A DNA stretch of 51,108 bases from DAOUMU01 sp034409055 (GCA_034409055.1 DAOUMU010000034.1:1-51108), one strand, 5' to 3'; numbered from the stretch's first letter, positions 1 to 8,424 are shown. Notes: a model not told the origin generated them from the sequence alone. Program-made: numbers and translations.

Positions 1-40
1 TGAGGGCTTAAGCTCCTGAAATCAAGGGGTGTCCCACAAA

Positions 41-62
41 TTCAGGGGGTCAAGCCCCTGAA
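41..62. repeat. Short perfect hairpin
   Basis: TTCAGGGG (41-48) and CCCCTGAA (55-62) form an 8-bp perfect stem around a 6-nt loop. There is no adjacent T-run, so a classical intrinsic terminator is not supported. Confidence 0.5.
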
Positions 63-144
63 ATCAGGGGGTAACTTTACTGTGGTCAAGCACAATGCTA
101 GGCCCCGTGATAGTTAGACAGTCAGGGGCTATACCACAAGATAT

Positions 145-168
145 GGCCCGGATTTGTCAATCCGGGCC
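145..168. terminator. Strong GC-rich hairpin, possible terminator of an off-window gene
   Basis: GGCCCGGATT (145-154) pairs perfectly with AATCCGGGCC (159-168) around a TGTC loop. The 10-bp stem is stable enough to terminate or to protect a 3' end, but it lacks a following U-tract, so the role as terminator is only inferred. Confidence 0.4.
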
Positions 169-287
169 GAGCGCCACGGAAAATCCCAAAGAGCCAACCG
201 GGAATCTTGAAGGAGTTGAAGCGGTAAAACCCCCGAAAGTTGGTAGTCCCCTCCGAATCGCCCCTGTTTGAATACCTCAATTCTGTC

Positions 288-316
288 TTGACAAACCTGG
301 CAATCAGTATTAAAAT
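288..316 (+). promoter_or_regulatory. Sigma-70-type promoter of the sugar-binding protein locus
   Basis: A perfect -35 box TTGACA (288-293) is followed after 17 nt by TAAAAT (311-316). Transcription should start near 323, giving a leader of about 165 nt before the ATG at 490. The leader holds an AT-rich inverted repeat (330-337 with 344-351) that might affect folding or regulator binding. Confidence 0.75.
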
Positions 317-489
317 AGGATCAAGTTTGTAATTATAATATTATATAATTATAAATCATAGTGATTCGTCATCAGAGAGGAGGTGCCAATCGGTTCTGCT
401 AATTTCCTGCACAAATTGTTCTTTCATCAGAACGCAGATGTAGTTTAGGAAAACTTTATTATTTGAAATTGATTAAGGAGGATATAAGA

Positions 490-1980
490 ATGAAACGACG
501 AATTTACATCCTTGCAACTTTCCTACTCGCCTCGATGATTGTCTTAGGAGTAATTGGGCCTAAGGTCAGTACTGCCCAGTCGGAGACGGTCACGCTGACG
601 ATGATCCTGGTTGCGCCCGAAGAACGCTGGGATTTCTTGTTGGACGCGGCCAAAGCCAAGTTTGAAGCGGACAATCCCGGCACCACCATCGAAATTGATG
701 CCCAGATTATGCCCTTCGGCGACCGCCTCACCCAATTGCGGGCCGCCGCCGTCGCCGGCACGCCGCTGGACATCGTCTCCCTCGACCAGCCTGAGGTCGG
801 CGAGTTCGCCGCCGCCGGCTTCACCAGCGATCTGACCGATTTCATCGACCGTGACCTCGACGGCCTGTCTGACTGGCTGCCGGCCCACCGCGCCGCCACC
901 CAATTCGAGGGTCGCCAGCACGCTGTCTGGGCCTGGACCGATGTGCGCCTGCTGTGGTATTGGAAAGACCTGGTTGAAGAAGCCGGCGTCAACCCGGAAA
1001 CCGATATGGTGACCTGGGGCCGCTACATCAAAAGCTGCCAGCAGTTAAACGGGGCCTTGTCAGATCAGGGCATCCAGGGCTGCTTGCTGATCGGCCAACC
1101 CTGGATTGCCGACTGGACCTTCCCCTACGCCTGGATGCAGGGGGGCGGTCTCGGCCTGGATGTCAATGCCGACCTGACCGCCAGTGTTGGCGCCACCGAA
1201 GCCTGGCTGCCTACCTTTGATAGCCCGGCCTGGATCAGTGCTCTCCAGTTCACCCGCGACCAGGTGGACGCCGGTATCGAACCTTTCACCGAACACCAGT
1301 TTGGCCCGGCCTTCGCCGACCGTCGTTACGCCACCTGGCTGGGTGGCACCTGGGTCTACGGCTCCGTCCGTGACAGCCAGGCTGATATGAGCAACCTGGG
1401 GGTCATTGGGGCCTTCCCCGTCCCCTCGCCCGGGATGCCCACGGCTACTATGGCCGGAGGCTGGACCCTGGCTATCCCCTCCACTTCCGAACAGCCAGAG
1501 GTGGCCTGGGAGTTTCTCAAGGCTATGCTCGATGTCAGTACCCTGGGCCAGATGCAAACCCAGTTTGGCTACCTGCCCACCGAAGTCTCCTTTGCCAACA
1601 GCCTGGCCGGCGACTTCGAGAACTACTGGAACGAGGGCGGGGTAGACCGCTGGTCGGAGTTACAAGCCCTGGGGGCCAACGCCTACGGCCGGCCCAGTTT
1701 CCCCAGTTGGCCGGAGGTAGGATCGGCCATCACCGAGATGGTGCAGAAGGTGCAATTTGAGGATGAAAGTCCGATGGCGGCTGCCCAGTCTGCTCAGCAA
1801 ACGGTCCTGGTGGACGTGTTGGGCTGGCCGGCAGGAACGACAGTGATGCTCCACGACGATGCCGGTGGCAGTTGTGGGCACGGGGATGTAGACCGGCTCA
1901 TCTCGGCAGTGACGCCGGGCCAGAAGGTGGCCGACACCGATGGAAATGGCTCCATCTGCTCCCATGTGATCCTGCCCTGA
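490..1980 (+). CDS. ABC transporter extracellular solute-binding protein, family 1 (sugar type)
   Basis: A 496-residue secreted protein of the SBP_bac_1 family, which captures oligosaccharides or other sugars outside the membrane for an ABC importer. The ATG at 490 is preceded by AAGGAGG (475-481) at 8 nt; an in-frame TTG at 463 is less likely. The N-terminus MKRR plus a hydrophobic stretch to about residue 25 and a VSTAQS-like cut site indicate a signal peptide without a lipobox cysteine. The family fold covers roughly residues 32-445. The last 50 residues are unusual: two cysteines and a DTDGNGSI stretch that resembles an EF-hand calcium loop. No permease or ATPase gene is adjacent, so this SBP must share a membrane complex encoded elsewhere. 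The downstream hydrolase and mannosidase suggest a carbohydrate or amide-containing ligand. Family call is firm; substrate is unknown. Confidence 0.9.
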   Translation: MKRRIYILATFLLASMIVLGVIGPKVSTAQSETVTLTMILVAPEERWDFLLDAAKAKFEADNPGTTIEIDAQIMPFGDRLTQLRAAAVAGTPLDIVSLDQPEVGEFAAAGFTSDLTDFIDRDLDGLSDWLPAHRAATQFEGRQHAVWAWTDVRLLWYWKDLVEEAGVNPETDMVTWGRYIKSCQQLNGALSDQGIQGCLLIGQPWIADWTFPYAWMQGGGLGLDVNADLTASVGATEAWLPTFDSPAWISALQFTRDQVDAGIEPFTEHQFGPAFADRRYATWLGGTWVYGSVRDSQADMSNLGVIGAFPVPSPGMPTATMAGGWTLAIPSTSEQPEVAWEFLKAMLDVSTLGQMQTQFGYLPTEVSFANSLAGDFENYWNEGGVDRWSELQALGANAYGRPSFPSWPEVGSAITEMVQKVQFEDESPMAAAQSAQQTVLVDVLGWPAGTTVMLHDDAGGSCGHGDVDRLISAVTPGQKVADTDGNGSICSHVILP

Positions 1981-2091
1981 TCTTTTGTGGGTTGACATTG
2001 CAACTGAAGAAGCAGAGGAACTCCGGGGTCTGTCATCTCGGTCTCCGGGGTTCCTACTGTTTGAAGTTTAGTTTTGGACTATGGTGGAAAA

Positions 2092-2937
2092 ATGATCAAT
2101 AGCGACAATCGAGTAGCCATTGGCCTGATCCAGATGAGGTGCGAGCTTGGCGACAAAGATGCTAATCTGAACCAGGCGGAAAGTTTGCTGGTCGGGGTGT
2201 CCGGGCAGGCTGATATCGCCTGCCTGCCCGAACTCTTCAACACCGGCTATCATCTGGATGCGTTGGGGGATGCGCTCTTTGACCTGGCGGAGCCTATCCT
2301 GGCCGGTCAAGATGATCCGGCCGGCCCCACTGTGAAACGTCTGTCCGAGTTGGCTGCCGACCTGAATATAGCGATCATCGCCGGCTTGATCGAGCGCGAT
2401 CCCCTGGTCACCGGCCTGCTTTACGACAGTGTCGTCCTAATTAATCGACGCGGCCAGGTCAGCAACCGCTACCGCAAGTCCCATCTTTACCCGGCCGAAC
2501 ATCGCCTCTTTCAGCCCGGCGATGCTCTGCCCGTCTTCAATCTGGACGGTCTGCGAGTAGGGTTGGCCATCTGTTTCGAAGCTGCATTCCCTCCCATTTT
2601 TAGCACTCTCACTTTAGGCGGCGCGCAAATCGTCTTCAACCCTTCTGCCGTGCCGGTTGGCTATGGTCATTTGCAAGACCTGCGCACCCGCGCTCGCGCC
2701 CAAGACAATCAGCTCTTCGTTGCTGCCGTCAACCACGTAGGCGCCGAGGGAGATGTTACCTATTGCGGACGCAGCCAGGTGGCCGACCCCAGGGGTGATG
2801 TTCTGGTTCAGGCGCCTGATGATCACCCCGCCGCTGTGGTGGCTGAACTCGACCTGGCGTTGATTCGTGATCAACGTCTTCAGGAACCGATATTGCGTGG
2901 TTTTCGGCCCGAACTCTACCGCTTTCGCAATCCGTAA
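2092..2937 (+). CDS. Carbon-nitrogen hydrolase (nitrilase superfamily)
   Basis: A 281-residue cytoplasmic amidase-type enzyme that breaks non-peptide C-N bonds. The catalytic triad of the superfamily is visible: Glu47 in LPELFNTGY, Lys129 in YRKSHLYP and Cys161 in LAICFE. Length fits one nitrilase domain with no extra modules. The ATG at 2092 is chosen over an upstream TTG (2074); a GGTGGA stretch just before it is a modest ribosome site. The gene follows the solute-binding protein by 111 nt on the same strand and is followed by the mannosidase, so the three are probably co-transcribed. Substrate cannot be read from sequence: N-carbamoyl compounds, omega-amides and polyamine derivatives are all possible for this fold. 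Confidence 0.88.
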   Translation: MINSDNRVAIGLIQMRCELGDKDANLNQAESLLVGVSGQADIACLPELFNTGYHLDALGDALFDLAEPILAGQDDPAGPTVKRLSELAADLNIAIIAGLIERDPLVTGLLYDSVVLINRRGQVSNRYRKSHLYPAEHRLFQPGDALPVFNLDGLRVGLAICFEAAFPPIFSTLTLGGAQIVFNPSAVPVGYGHLQDLRTRARAQDNQLFVAAVNHVGAEGDVTYCGRSQVADPRGDVLVQAPDDHPAAVVAELDLALIRDQRLQEPILRGFRPELYRFRNP

Positions 2938-3011
2938 GACCGACGAACTGCGTCTACCGTTTGATTTGCGCGTTCCGGCACTTTTATCCCGAGAGTAAAA
3001 ATATATCTACA

Positions 3012-5714
3012 ATGAATATTACGGTTCATATTATAAATCATACCCACTGGGACCGAGAATGGTTTTTGACCTCGGCTTATACCAGTCAATGGATTCCGGG
3101 CTTAATTGATAAGCTCGAGCAACTGGTAGCGGATAATCCTGGCTATAAATATCTGCTCGATGGGCAAACCCTGGTCATTGAGGATTTGCTAAAAATAGCA
3201 CCCGCTTACAAAAGCAAAATAAAGCGACTGATTAAAAATGGGAATTTAATCATTGGCCCATACTACTGTCAACCCGATTGGCAAATGACCGACGGCGAGT
3301 TATTGATTAGAAATCTGCTGTACGGTTGGCAAGATATGCAAGCGTATGGCGAAGACAATCGTGTAGGGTGGCTGGTTGACACCTTTGGACACATTTCGCA
3401 AACACCCCAGTTGCATCACTTGTTCAACCTGAAAGCAGTATATGTCTGGCGGGGCGTCCCCCAACTGAAGCCGTATTTTCAGTGGCAAGGGGCGGATGGC
3501 GAGTCATTGTTCACCGTCAACCTCTTTGGCGGCTACCGCAATCTGTACGGCGTTACCCACGTCCCGGAGGTGGCGTTTAAACGGCTGGAGGCTGAAGCCG
3601 CCAAACTTCAACCTTTCTACCCTACTGCCGACATTCCTCTCTTTGACGGCTATGATTTAGAGCAAAGCCCGGAAGACCCGGTTCGATTTTACCGGCAGCG
3701 TCCATCTGCCCTCCCCGAAAATATCTGGATTAAAGAGTCATCCCCTGCTCAGTTTGCCGGCGAACTCAACGCTAAACTTCAAGACCTGCCCCTCATCGCC
3801 GACGAGCTAAACTCCGGCAAATACGGCGCCGTCTTTCCGGGGACGCTCTCCACCCGAACCTACCTGAAAATTATGCACCGGGATTGCGAATACCTGCTAT
3901 ATCAATTATGCGAACCGCTGGCGACGCTGGCTCGCTTAAAAGGGAGGACCTACAACGCGCAGCAGTACGAAACCTGGGGCAGAATGTTGCTGCAAAACGC
4001 CGTGCATGACTGTTTATGCGGCGTCAGCGTTGACCAGGTGCATGAAAAGATGGAACTCAGCTACCGGGAAGTTTTTCAGGCGGCCAAGCAAGATATTCTT
4101 GAATCTTTAGCCTATATCCTGAAAGATTTTGCGCCGGGCGTCTACGCCGTCAGCGCCAATCCTTTTCCTTATCAAGGATGGCAAATTACCCAAGACACCG
4201 CTTACCACATCCAAACTGAGGGCGTCGGCGTGTGGCAGGTTACCGAACAATGTCCCGTCGAAAAGCTTAACACCCCTGTAGAAACGTTCATGTGGCAAAA
4301 TGACTATTACACCGCTGTTCTAAACTCGGATGGGACAGTTCAGATGGGGACGGCATCGCTGGGCTATTTAGTCGTCACCGAAGAACGGGGCGACACCTAT
4401 TCTGGTGAAGCGGGTGAGCGGCGCAGCCTTTGTAAAGCCAATGGTCCGCTAACCATTGAACAAAGCAGCGGGCATCACTGCGTCGTGCGTTATAATTGCG
4501 TCTTGCAATGGGATGAGGCGCAGGTATCGGCGCTGGTGCGGTTGATATTTGATCAGACGCCGCTGCTTCGGTGGCAGGTTGACCTGGATTCTCGAGGAGC
4601 CAATTTCAAAGTGGAAATGGTTTTTGAAACCGCCCAATCCGGTGAGATATTTGCCGGGATGCCTTTTGATGTGGTCAAGCGACCGGCTGTTGATAGCGAC
4701 TTGCTACCGCGTCAACTGGAAGCTAAGCTGGCAAAAGTCCTTTTGGGGCAGAGAGAATTGGAGACGGTGCGAACTTTCCCCTTTCACGATTTTGTGGTTG
4801 TCTCCAACGGAACGTCGGCGGCGACAGTCTTTGCCAAAGGTATCCGCGCCTACCGGGCAAATGATGACGGCGTAATTTCACTCACCCTGCGCCGGTCAGT
4901 CGAGTGGCTGACCGAGTCGGATTTACCCCACCGCGCCGGGGACGCGGGTCCGCTGATGTATGTGCCGGACGCCCGCTGTGAACGAGCGGTAAAACACGAG
5001 ATAGCGGTTATGATTGGAGAAGCAGCCATTGATGACCTGACCATTCATCAACTGAACGCCGGTTTCCAGAATCCGCCGCTAATTGTGAAGTCGTCGGGAA
5101 GTGGAGAGCAAACTGAATGGCAATTTTTGCAGGAAAATCTACCCTTGACCAGCCTGCATTTCTACAATAACAAGCCGCTAGCTCGATTTTTTAATCCTAC
5201 CGGCATGGCGCGCGCGTTGGACAAAACGTATCAAAAGACAGATGTTTGGGGGAATCCTGAATCGATCATAAAAGAACTTCCATCCAGACAAATTCTAACT
5301 GTAGAAATTGAACAGTCGCTCCCCCCGACCAGCAATCTGTCCGGCGAGCAGCCAGTCGCGCCAATTGCCTCCTGGCCGGACTGGCGTGTTGGCGACAACC
5401 AGGGGCAGCCCGATCCCAACATCATTGAGCAACTCGAAGCAAAAATTGTCCAACTGGAAGAACAACTGACCCAAATCGAAGCGCAAATGAATAACGGCGG
5501 CAACAAACAGTATATTTTGCAACATCGTTATTACATCCTCAAACGAGAACTGTACGAAGCGCGACTATCAGCGCAGTTCAACCAACGTAAATTGAATCCA
5601 CAGGGAAATGAATACCTGTACACCCCGGACCCGAACATAGCCGAGTTGGGAACGCGGCTCAATCAATTGCGCATCAAGCGACGAATTTATGATTATGTTG
5701 TGGAGGCGTTGTAG
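3012..5714 (+). CDS. Glycoside hydrolase family 38 alpha-mannosidase
   Basis: A 900-residue alpha-mannosidase-type enzyme, predicted cytoplasmic as no signal peptide is seen. Zinc-site motif HTHWDREW gives His12 and Asp14; the nucleophile is Asp123 in VDTFGH; the conserved HDCLCGVSVDQVH block (nt ~4005-4043) follows. The ATG at 3012 starts just before the first catalytic motif, as in bacterial GH38 enzymes; an upstream TTG (2961) would add an unsupported 17 residues. Members act on alpha-mannosides or mannosylglycerate after uptake. The C-terminal part from about residue 800 is coiled-coil-like, rich in Gln/Glu/Leu, then a basic helical end (873-900); this is not typical of the family and may mediate oligomerisation. 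It lies in the SBP/C-N-hydrolase transcription unit. Confidence 0.9.
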   Translation: MNITVHIINHTHWDREWFLTSAYTSQWIPGLIDKLEQLVADNPGYKYLLDGQTLVIEDLLKIAPAYKSKIKRLIKNGNLIIGPYYCQPDWQMTDGELLIRNLLYGWQDMQAYGEDNRVGWLVDTFGHISQTPQLHHLFNLKAVYVWRGVPQLKPYFQWQGADGESLFTVNLFGGYRNLYGVTHVPEVAFKRLEAEAAKLQPFYPTADIPLFDGYDLEQSPEDPVRFYRQRPSALPENIWIKESSPAQFAGELNAKLQDLPLIADELNSGKYGAVFPGTLSTRTYLKIMHRDCEYLLYQLCEPLATLARLKGRTYNAQQYETWGRMLLQNAVHDCLCGVSVDQVHEKMELSYREVFQAAKQDILESLAYILKDFAPGVYAVSANPFPYQGWQITQDTAYHIQTEGVGVWQVTEQCPVEKLNTPVETFMWQNDYYTAVLNSDGTVQMGTASLGYLVVTEERGDTYSGEAGERRSLCKANGPLTIEQSSGHHCVVRYNCVLQWDEAQVSALVRLIFDQTPLLRWQVDLDSRGANFKVEMVFETAQSGEIFAGMPFDVVKRPAVDSDLLPRQLEAKLAKVLLGQRELETVRTFPFHDFVVVSNGTSAATVFAKGIRAYRANDDGVISLTLRRSVEWLTESDLPHRAGDAGPLMYVPDARCERAVKHEIAVMIGEAAIDDLTIHQLNAGFQNPPLIVKSSGSGEQTEWQFLQENLPLTSLHFYNNKPLARFFNPTGMARALDKTYQKTDVWGNPESIIKELPSRQILTVEIEQSLPPTSNLSGEQPVAPIASWPDWRVGDNQGQPDPNIIEQLEAKIVQLEEQLTQIEAQMNNGGNKQYILQHRYYILKRELYEARLSAQFNQRKLNPQGNEYLYTPDPNIAELGTRLNQLRIKRRIYDYVVEAL

Positions 5715-5828
5715 GATTAAGGTTGTGTCCCAAAATTTGGAAAAACATAGGGGTAAGATGGGGGGACGCCCCCCTAAAAGCTCCTCGGGGCCTACATATC
5801 CGGGACTCACCCCAGGATTACATTGCAA
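5715..5828. other. Short intergenic with G/C hairpin
   Basis: Six G (5760-5765) and six C (5769-5774) flank ACG, making a small very stable hairpin 45 nt after the mannosidase stop codon. No T-tract follows, so it is at best a weak terminator separating the mannosidase from the GntR gene, which has its own promoter. Confidence 0.4.
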
Positions 5829-5857
5829 TTGACCTTAGCTCTACCTCAAGTTATAAT
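5829..5857 (+). promoter_or_regulatory. Sigma-70-type promoter of the GntR-SBP gene
   Basis: TTGACC (5829-5834), a 17-nt spacer and a perfect TATAAT (5852-5857). Predicted start of transcription is about 5864, leaving a leader of roughly 98 nt. This separates regulator expression from the upstream mannosidase unit. Confidence 0.8.
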
Positions 5858-5890
5858 CATCATAATATAATCACAAATACTTCGGGAAAA

Positions 5891-5945
5891 GACCTGACAG
5901 AGCCTGTCCTGAACCTGCCAAAGTGTTTTAGAAACCTGTCAGGTC
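5891..5945. promoter_or_regulatory. Paired inverted repeat, candidate operator
   Basis: GACCTGACAG (5891-5900) is exactly inverted at CTGTCAGGTC (5936-5945). The right arm is itself part of an 11-bp palindrome ACCTGTCAGGT (5934-5944). It lies between the promoter and the start codon of a GntR regulator, where an autoregulatory operator or roadblock site is expected. A caution: similar ACCTGTCAGGT-type sequences occur as dispersed repeats in other bacteria, so it could be a repeat and not an operator. Confidence 0.45.
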
Positions 5946-5961
5946 TGACTAAAATCATCCG

Positions 5962-7440
5962 ATGACCACTATTGATCGAAACATTCCTGTTCCGGCTTAT
6001 TACCAACTGAAACAATTGCTCAAGCAACAGATTCAAAACGGCGACCTGCCGCCGGGCAGCAAAATCCCTACAGAAGAGGAATTGTGCGCGCGCTATAACC
6101 TCAGCCGTACCCCCGTGCGTCAGGCTTTGAAAGAACTTGTCGTTGAGGGGCTGCTGATTCGCACGCCTGGACGGGGCACGTTTGTGGCTCAGGCTTCATC
6201 TTCCGATGCATCAGCCTCCATCACCCTGCGCGTTGTTGTTTCCGACGAGCGTTGGCGCGAACCGCTGGAACGAGCCGCCAGTCTGTGGAACCAGAACCAC
6301 CCTCATAGCCCGATTGACCTGGATTTCACCCTGATGGTGCTGGACGAACTTCGTCCCTACCTGATAGAAGCGGTGGGGCGCGGCCAGGCGCCCGACATCT
6401 CACTGCTCGATTCGGTCTGGGTGGCAGAGTTTGCCAGCCGGCACTATCTCCGGCCTCTATTCGAGATAGATTCGGATTGGTGTTCAAAGAATGAGGATGA
6501 TTTTTTCCCGGCCCTTTTGGCCGCCAACCAATACAACAACGCCCTTCACGGTGTCCCCATTACGGCTGATGTTAGCGCAATCTGGTACCGGCGTGACTGG
6601 CTGGCCACCGAAGGTCTATCCCCCCCAATCACCTGGGACGAACTGCTGGCTGTAGGGCATCATTTCCGCCAACCGTCTGTGCGTACTCGTTATGGCTTGG
6701 GAGCGTATCCCCTGGTTCTGGTTGGCGGACGGCGTGGCGGTGAAACAACCACCTACCAGCTTTTACCCTTTTTGTGGTCAGCGGGCGGCGACCTCATTGC
6801 CAACGGTCAGGTTGTTCTGGACAGTCCGCACAACCAACAAGCCTTGACTTTTCTAAGCTCATTAGTGCAGATCGAGAAACTGGTTCCGCCAGAGGTAGTA
6901 GACTATGCCTGGGATGAAGCGGCTCGCATCTTTGCCCAGGGGGGAGCAGCCCTGGCTGTCGGCGGTACCTACGAGAGTTTCTTCATTTGCTCCCTGGCCG
7001 GTTGGGACGATGCCGTTTTTCAGGACAAAGTTGGATTTGTTCCTGTTCCTGCCGCACCCGGCAATAAACCGGCTGCGCTGGTGGGCAGTATGAGTTACGT
7101 GATCTATCGCCAATCTCAAACGCCAGCCCAGGCGCTGGCCCTACTAGATTTAGCCGGTCGAGATGAGATTTCAGGACCTTTCAGCCTGCGCACGGCGCAC
7201 CATCCTCCCCGCATTGCAACGGCCCACAACTTGGCCCAGGCCGGAAATGGATTTTTGGCGGAGACTGCCTCATTATTAAAAATTGCTCGCGCCCGCCCCC
7301 CCATCCCCGATTTTGCCCGCGTGTCGGCGCAGTTCCAGTCGTTGGTTGAAGACTGCCTGACCGGCCACCGTTCTGTTGACCAGGCCATTCCCCGCACCGC
7401 CGAGATGATAGCAGCCATTACCGGCCTGCCGTTGAAGTGA
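5962..7440 (+). CDS. GntR-family regulator fused to a solute-binding-protein domain
   Basis: A 492-residue one-component regulator. Residues about 10-76 form a GntR winged helix-turn-helix (PAYYQLKQLLKQQI, then LPPGSKIPTEEELCARY, SRTPVRQALKEL and GRGTFV). Residues about 86-470 are not a usual GntR effector domain but an SBP_bac_1 fold, homologous in pattern to the secreted protein at 490-1980 (both have an ERW motif and a D-I-S/V-x-L-D...EFA block). There is no signal peptide, so the binding domain is inside the cell and should act as ligand sensor. No clear ribosome site precedes the ATG at 5962. The most economical reading is that it controls the upstream sugar locus and senses the imported ligand. 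Domain calls are firm; target and ligand are inferred. Confidence 0.88.
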   Translation: MTTIDRNIPVPAYYQLKQLLKQQIQNGDLPPGSKIPTEEELCARYNLSRTPVRQALKELVVEGLLIRTPGRGTFVAQASSSDASASITLRVVVSDERWREPLERAASLWNQNHPHSPIDLDFTLMVLDELRPYLIEAVGRGQAPDISLLDSVWVAEFASRHYLRPLFEIDSDWCSKNEDDFFPALLAANQYNNALHGVPITADVSAIWYRRDWLATEGLSPPITWDELLAVGHHFRQPSVRTRYGLGAYPLVLVGGRRGGETTTYQLLPFLWSAGGDLIANGQVVLDSPHNQQALTFLSSLVQIEKLVPPEVVDYAWDEAARIFAQGGAALAVGGTYESFFICSLAGWDDAVFQDKVGFVPVPAAPGNKPAALVGSMSYVIYRQSQTPAQALALLDLAGRDEISGPFSLRTAHHPPRIATAHNLAQAGNGFLAETASLLKIARARPPIPDFARVSAQFQSLVEDCLTGHRSVDQAIPRTAEMIAAITGLPLK

Positions 7441-7466
7441 CTTCAATTCTTACTTTTGCCAGGCTG

Positions 7467-7605
7467 TGTTGACATTTTGAATTATGTCATTCTGAGCGAC
7501 CATTGGGAGCGAAGAATCTCCTGTTTCAGGCTGTATTTGCACTTGTTACCGGAGATTCCTCGTCGCTGCACTCCTCGAAATGACATTTTTAGGCAAATGT
7601 CAACA
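7467..7605. repeat. Inverted-repeat element, copy A of the TGTCATTC family
   Basis: An inverted-repeat element. Outer arms TGTTGACATTT (7467-7477) and AAATGTCAACA (7595-7605) are perfectly inverted; inner ends are TGTCAT (7485-7490) and ATGACA (7580-7585). The core carries GAAGAATCTCC and GGAGATTCCTCGTCGCT, shared with copies at 32064, 41168 and 50325. No coding capacity. It sits just after the GntR gene and may form a long hairpin in transcripts. Confidence 0.75.
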
Positions 7606-7709
7606 GAACCTAGTGGAATTGTAGGGCGGTGAGACAAGATGCAAAGCAATATAAGTTACAGCCGGTGGGGCCATCGCTGACCCCACCGCCAATTCAAAAT
7701 CCTGCATGA

Positions 7710-8282
7710 GGTCGAGGGGGCGACTATGAAAAGCATTTTTCTGATGGGTCGCTGGAGATGTTTCACTGTGTCCTCTGCCACTTTGCCTGGACGGCAGATA
7801 GTCAGTATTTCTATACGGCGAATCCATCCATGGGAGGCATCGAGGCATTGGGCAGGCACGACATCGCCAGCGGGCAACATATGTTGATAGGGCTGGATGT
7901 ACCTGCCCGGTCCGCTTACTTTTATGCTCATCCCCATTCCCCCAACCAGGACGAGGTGTATGTCTTCATGGCCTCGAGTGCTTCTCCGGCGGAACCGCCG
8001 GAGGCGTTCAAAATGTATAAGGTGCGGGCGGATGGGTATGGCCCGACCCCGCTCCGCCCGGACGACCATCCCATACAGACTGCACTGTGGGCCAAGGATA
8101 GCAGTGGTGCGCTCATCGTGACGTCGTCTGCACCAGACGAGATCCAAGCGGATACACTGGTGTGGTTGCCGGTGGATGGCAGTCCGGCCATTACGCTGCC
8201 GGTCACAGGTTCTCGAACATTACGTTGGGGGGGGCGACCAATAGCCAATCTTCTTCCTCTACGAGCCGCCCAAGCGGTCTGA
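7710..8282 (+). pseudogene. Fragment of a TolB/WD40-like beta-propeller protein
   Basis: The frame is open from 7710 to 8282, with an internal ATG at 7758 (174 residues). The peptide has propeller-like blades (FAWTADSQYFYT; then an LWAKDSSGALIVT segment and LVWLPVDGSPAITLPV), typical of TolB-type lipoproteins. It lacks a plausible start with ribosome site, has no signal peptide, covers only two or three blades and ends abruptly just after a run of eight G. Full-length relatives are several hundred residues. I read this as a decayed piece of a larger gene. A short real protein cannot be fully excluded. Confidence 0.5.
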
Positions 8283-8424
8283 AATTGAGGCGGCTAATTT
8301 TGAAACTCCGCAACGTATCATTACAATGTTGAATATGGTACGCGCCTTTGGCCTAGTCGTGACTTTGGTCTGGCTTTACATTGAAATTTTGCGCTTGCTG
8401 GCCAAGTTGTGCAGCCGAGATTAA
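8245..8424 (+). pseudogene. Possible remnant of a small membrane protein C-terminus (Bax-inhibitor-1-like)
   Basis: A second open frame continues from 8245 and includes a 32-codon ORF from ATG 8326. Its end, AFGLVVTLVWLYIEILRLLAKL, split here as AFGLVVTLVW and LYIEILRLLAKL, resembles from memory the last transmembrane helix of YccA/Bax-inhibitor-1 proteins. Nothing upstream in the frame codes for the other six helices. It overlaps the propeller fragment in another frame, which fits deletion fusion of two dead genes. Low certainty. Confidence 0.3.

Larger units (their letters stand above)
1..287. other. Intergenic DNA with two hairpins, no gene seen
   Basis: No convincing reading frame lies here. 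The first 75 bases carry a short near-repeat: a CCTGAAATCA core with C/G-rich flanks recurs at about 15-24 and 57-66. Two hairpins stand out and are listed separately (41-62 and 145-168). Neither is followed by a T-tract, so they may mark the end of a gene to the left of the window or be members of the palindromic repeats common in this genome. Confidence 0.5.

Noticed and set aside
1..287. Riboswitch in the left intergenic region
   Set aside because: The hairpins lie upstream of the mapped promoter at 288-316, so they are not in the leader of the sugar-binding gene.
504..992. Long open frames on the strand opposite the sugar-binding gene (and many like them)
   Set aside because: They lie in the high-GC third-position shadow of a clear gene and show no family motif.
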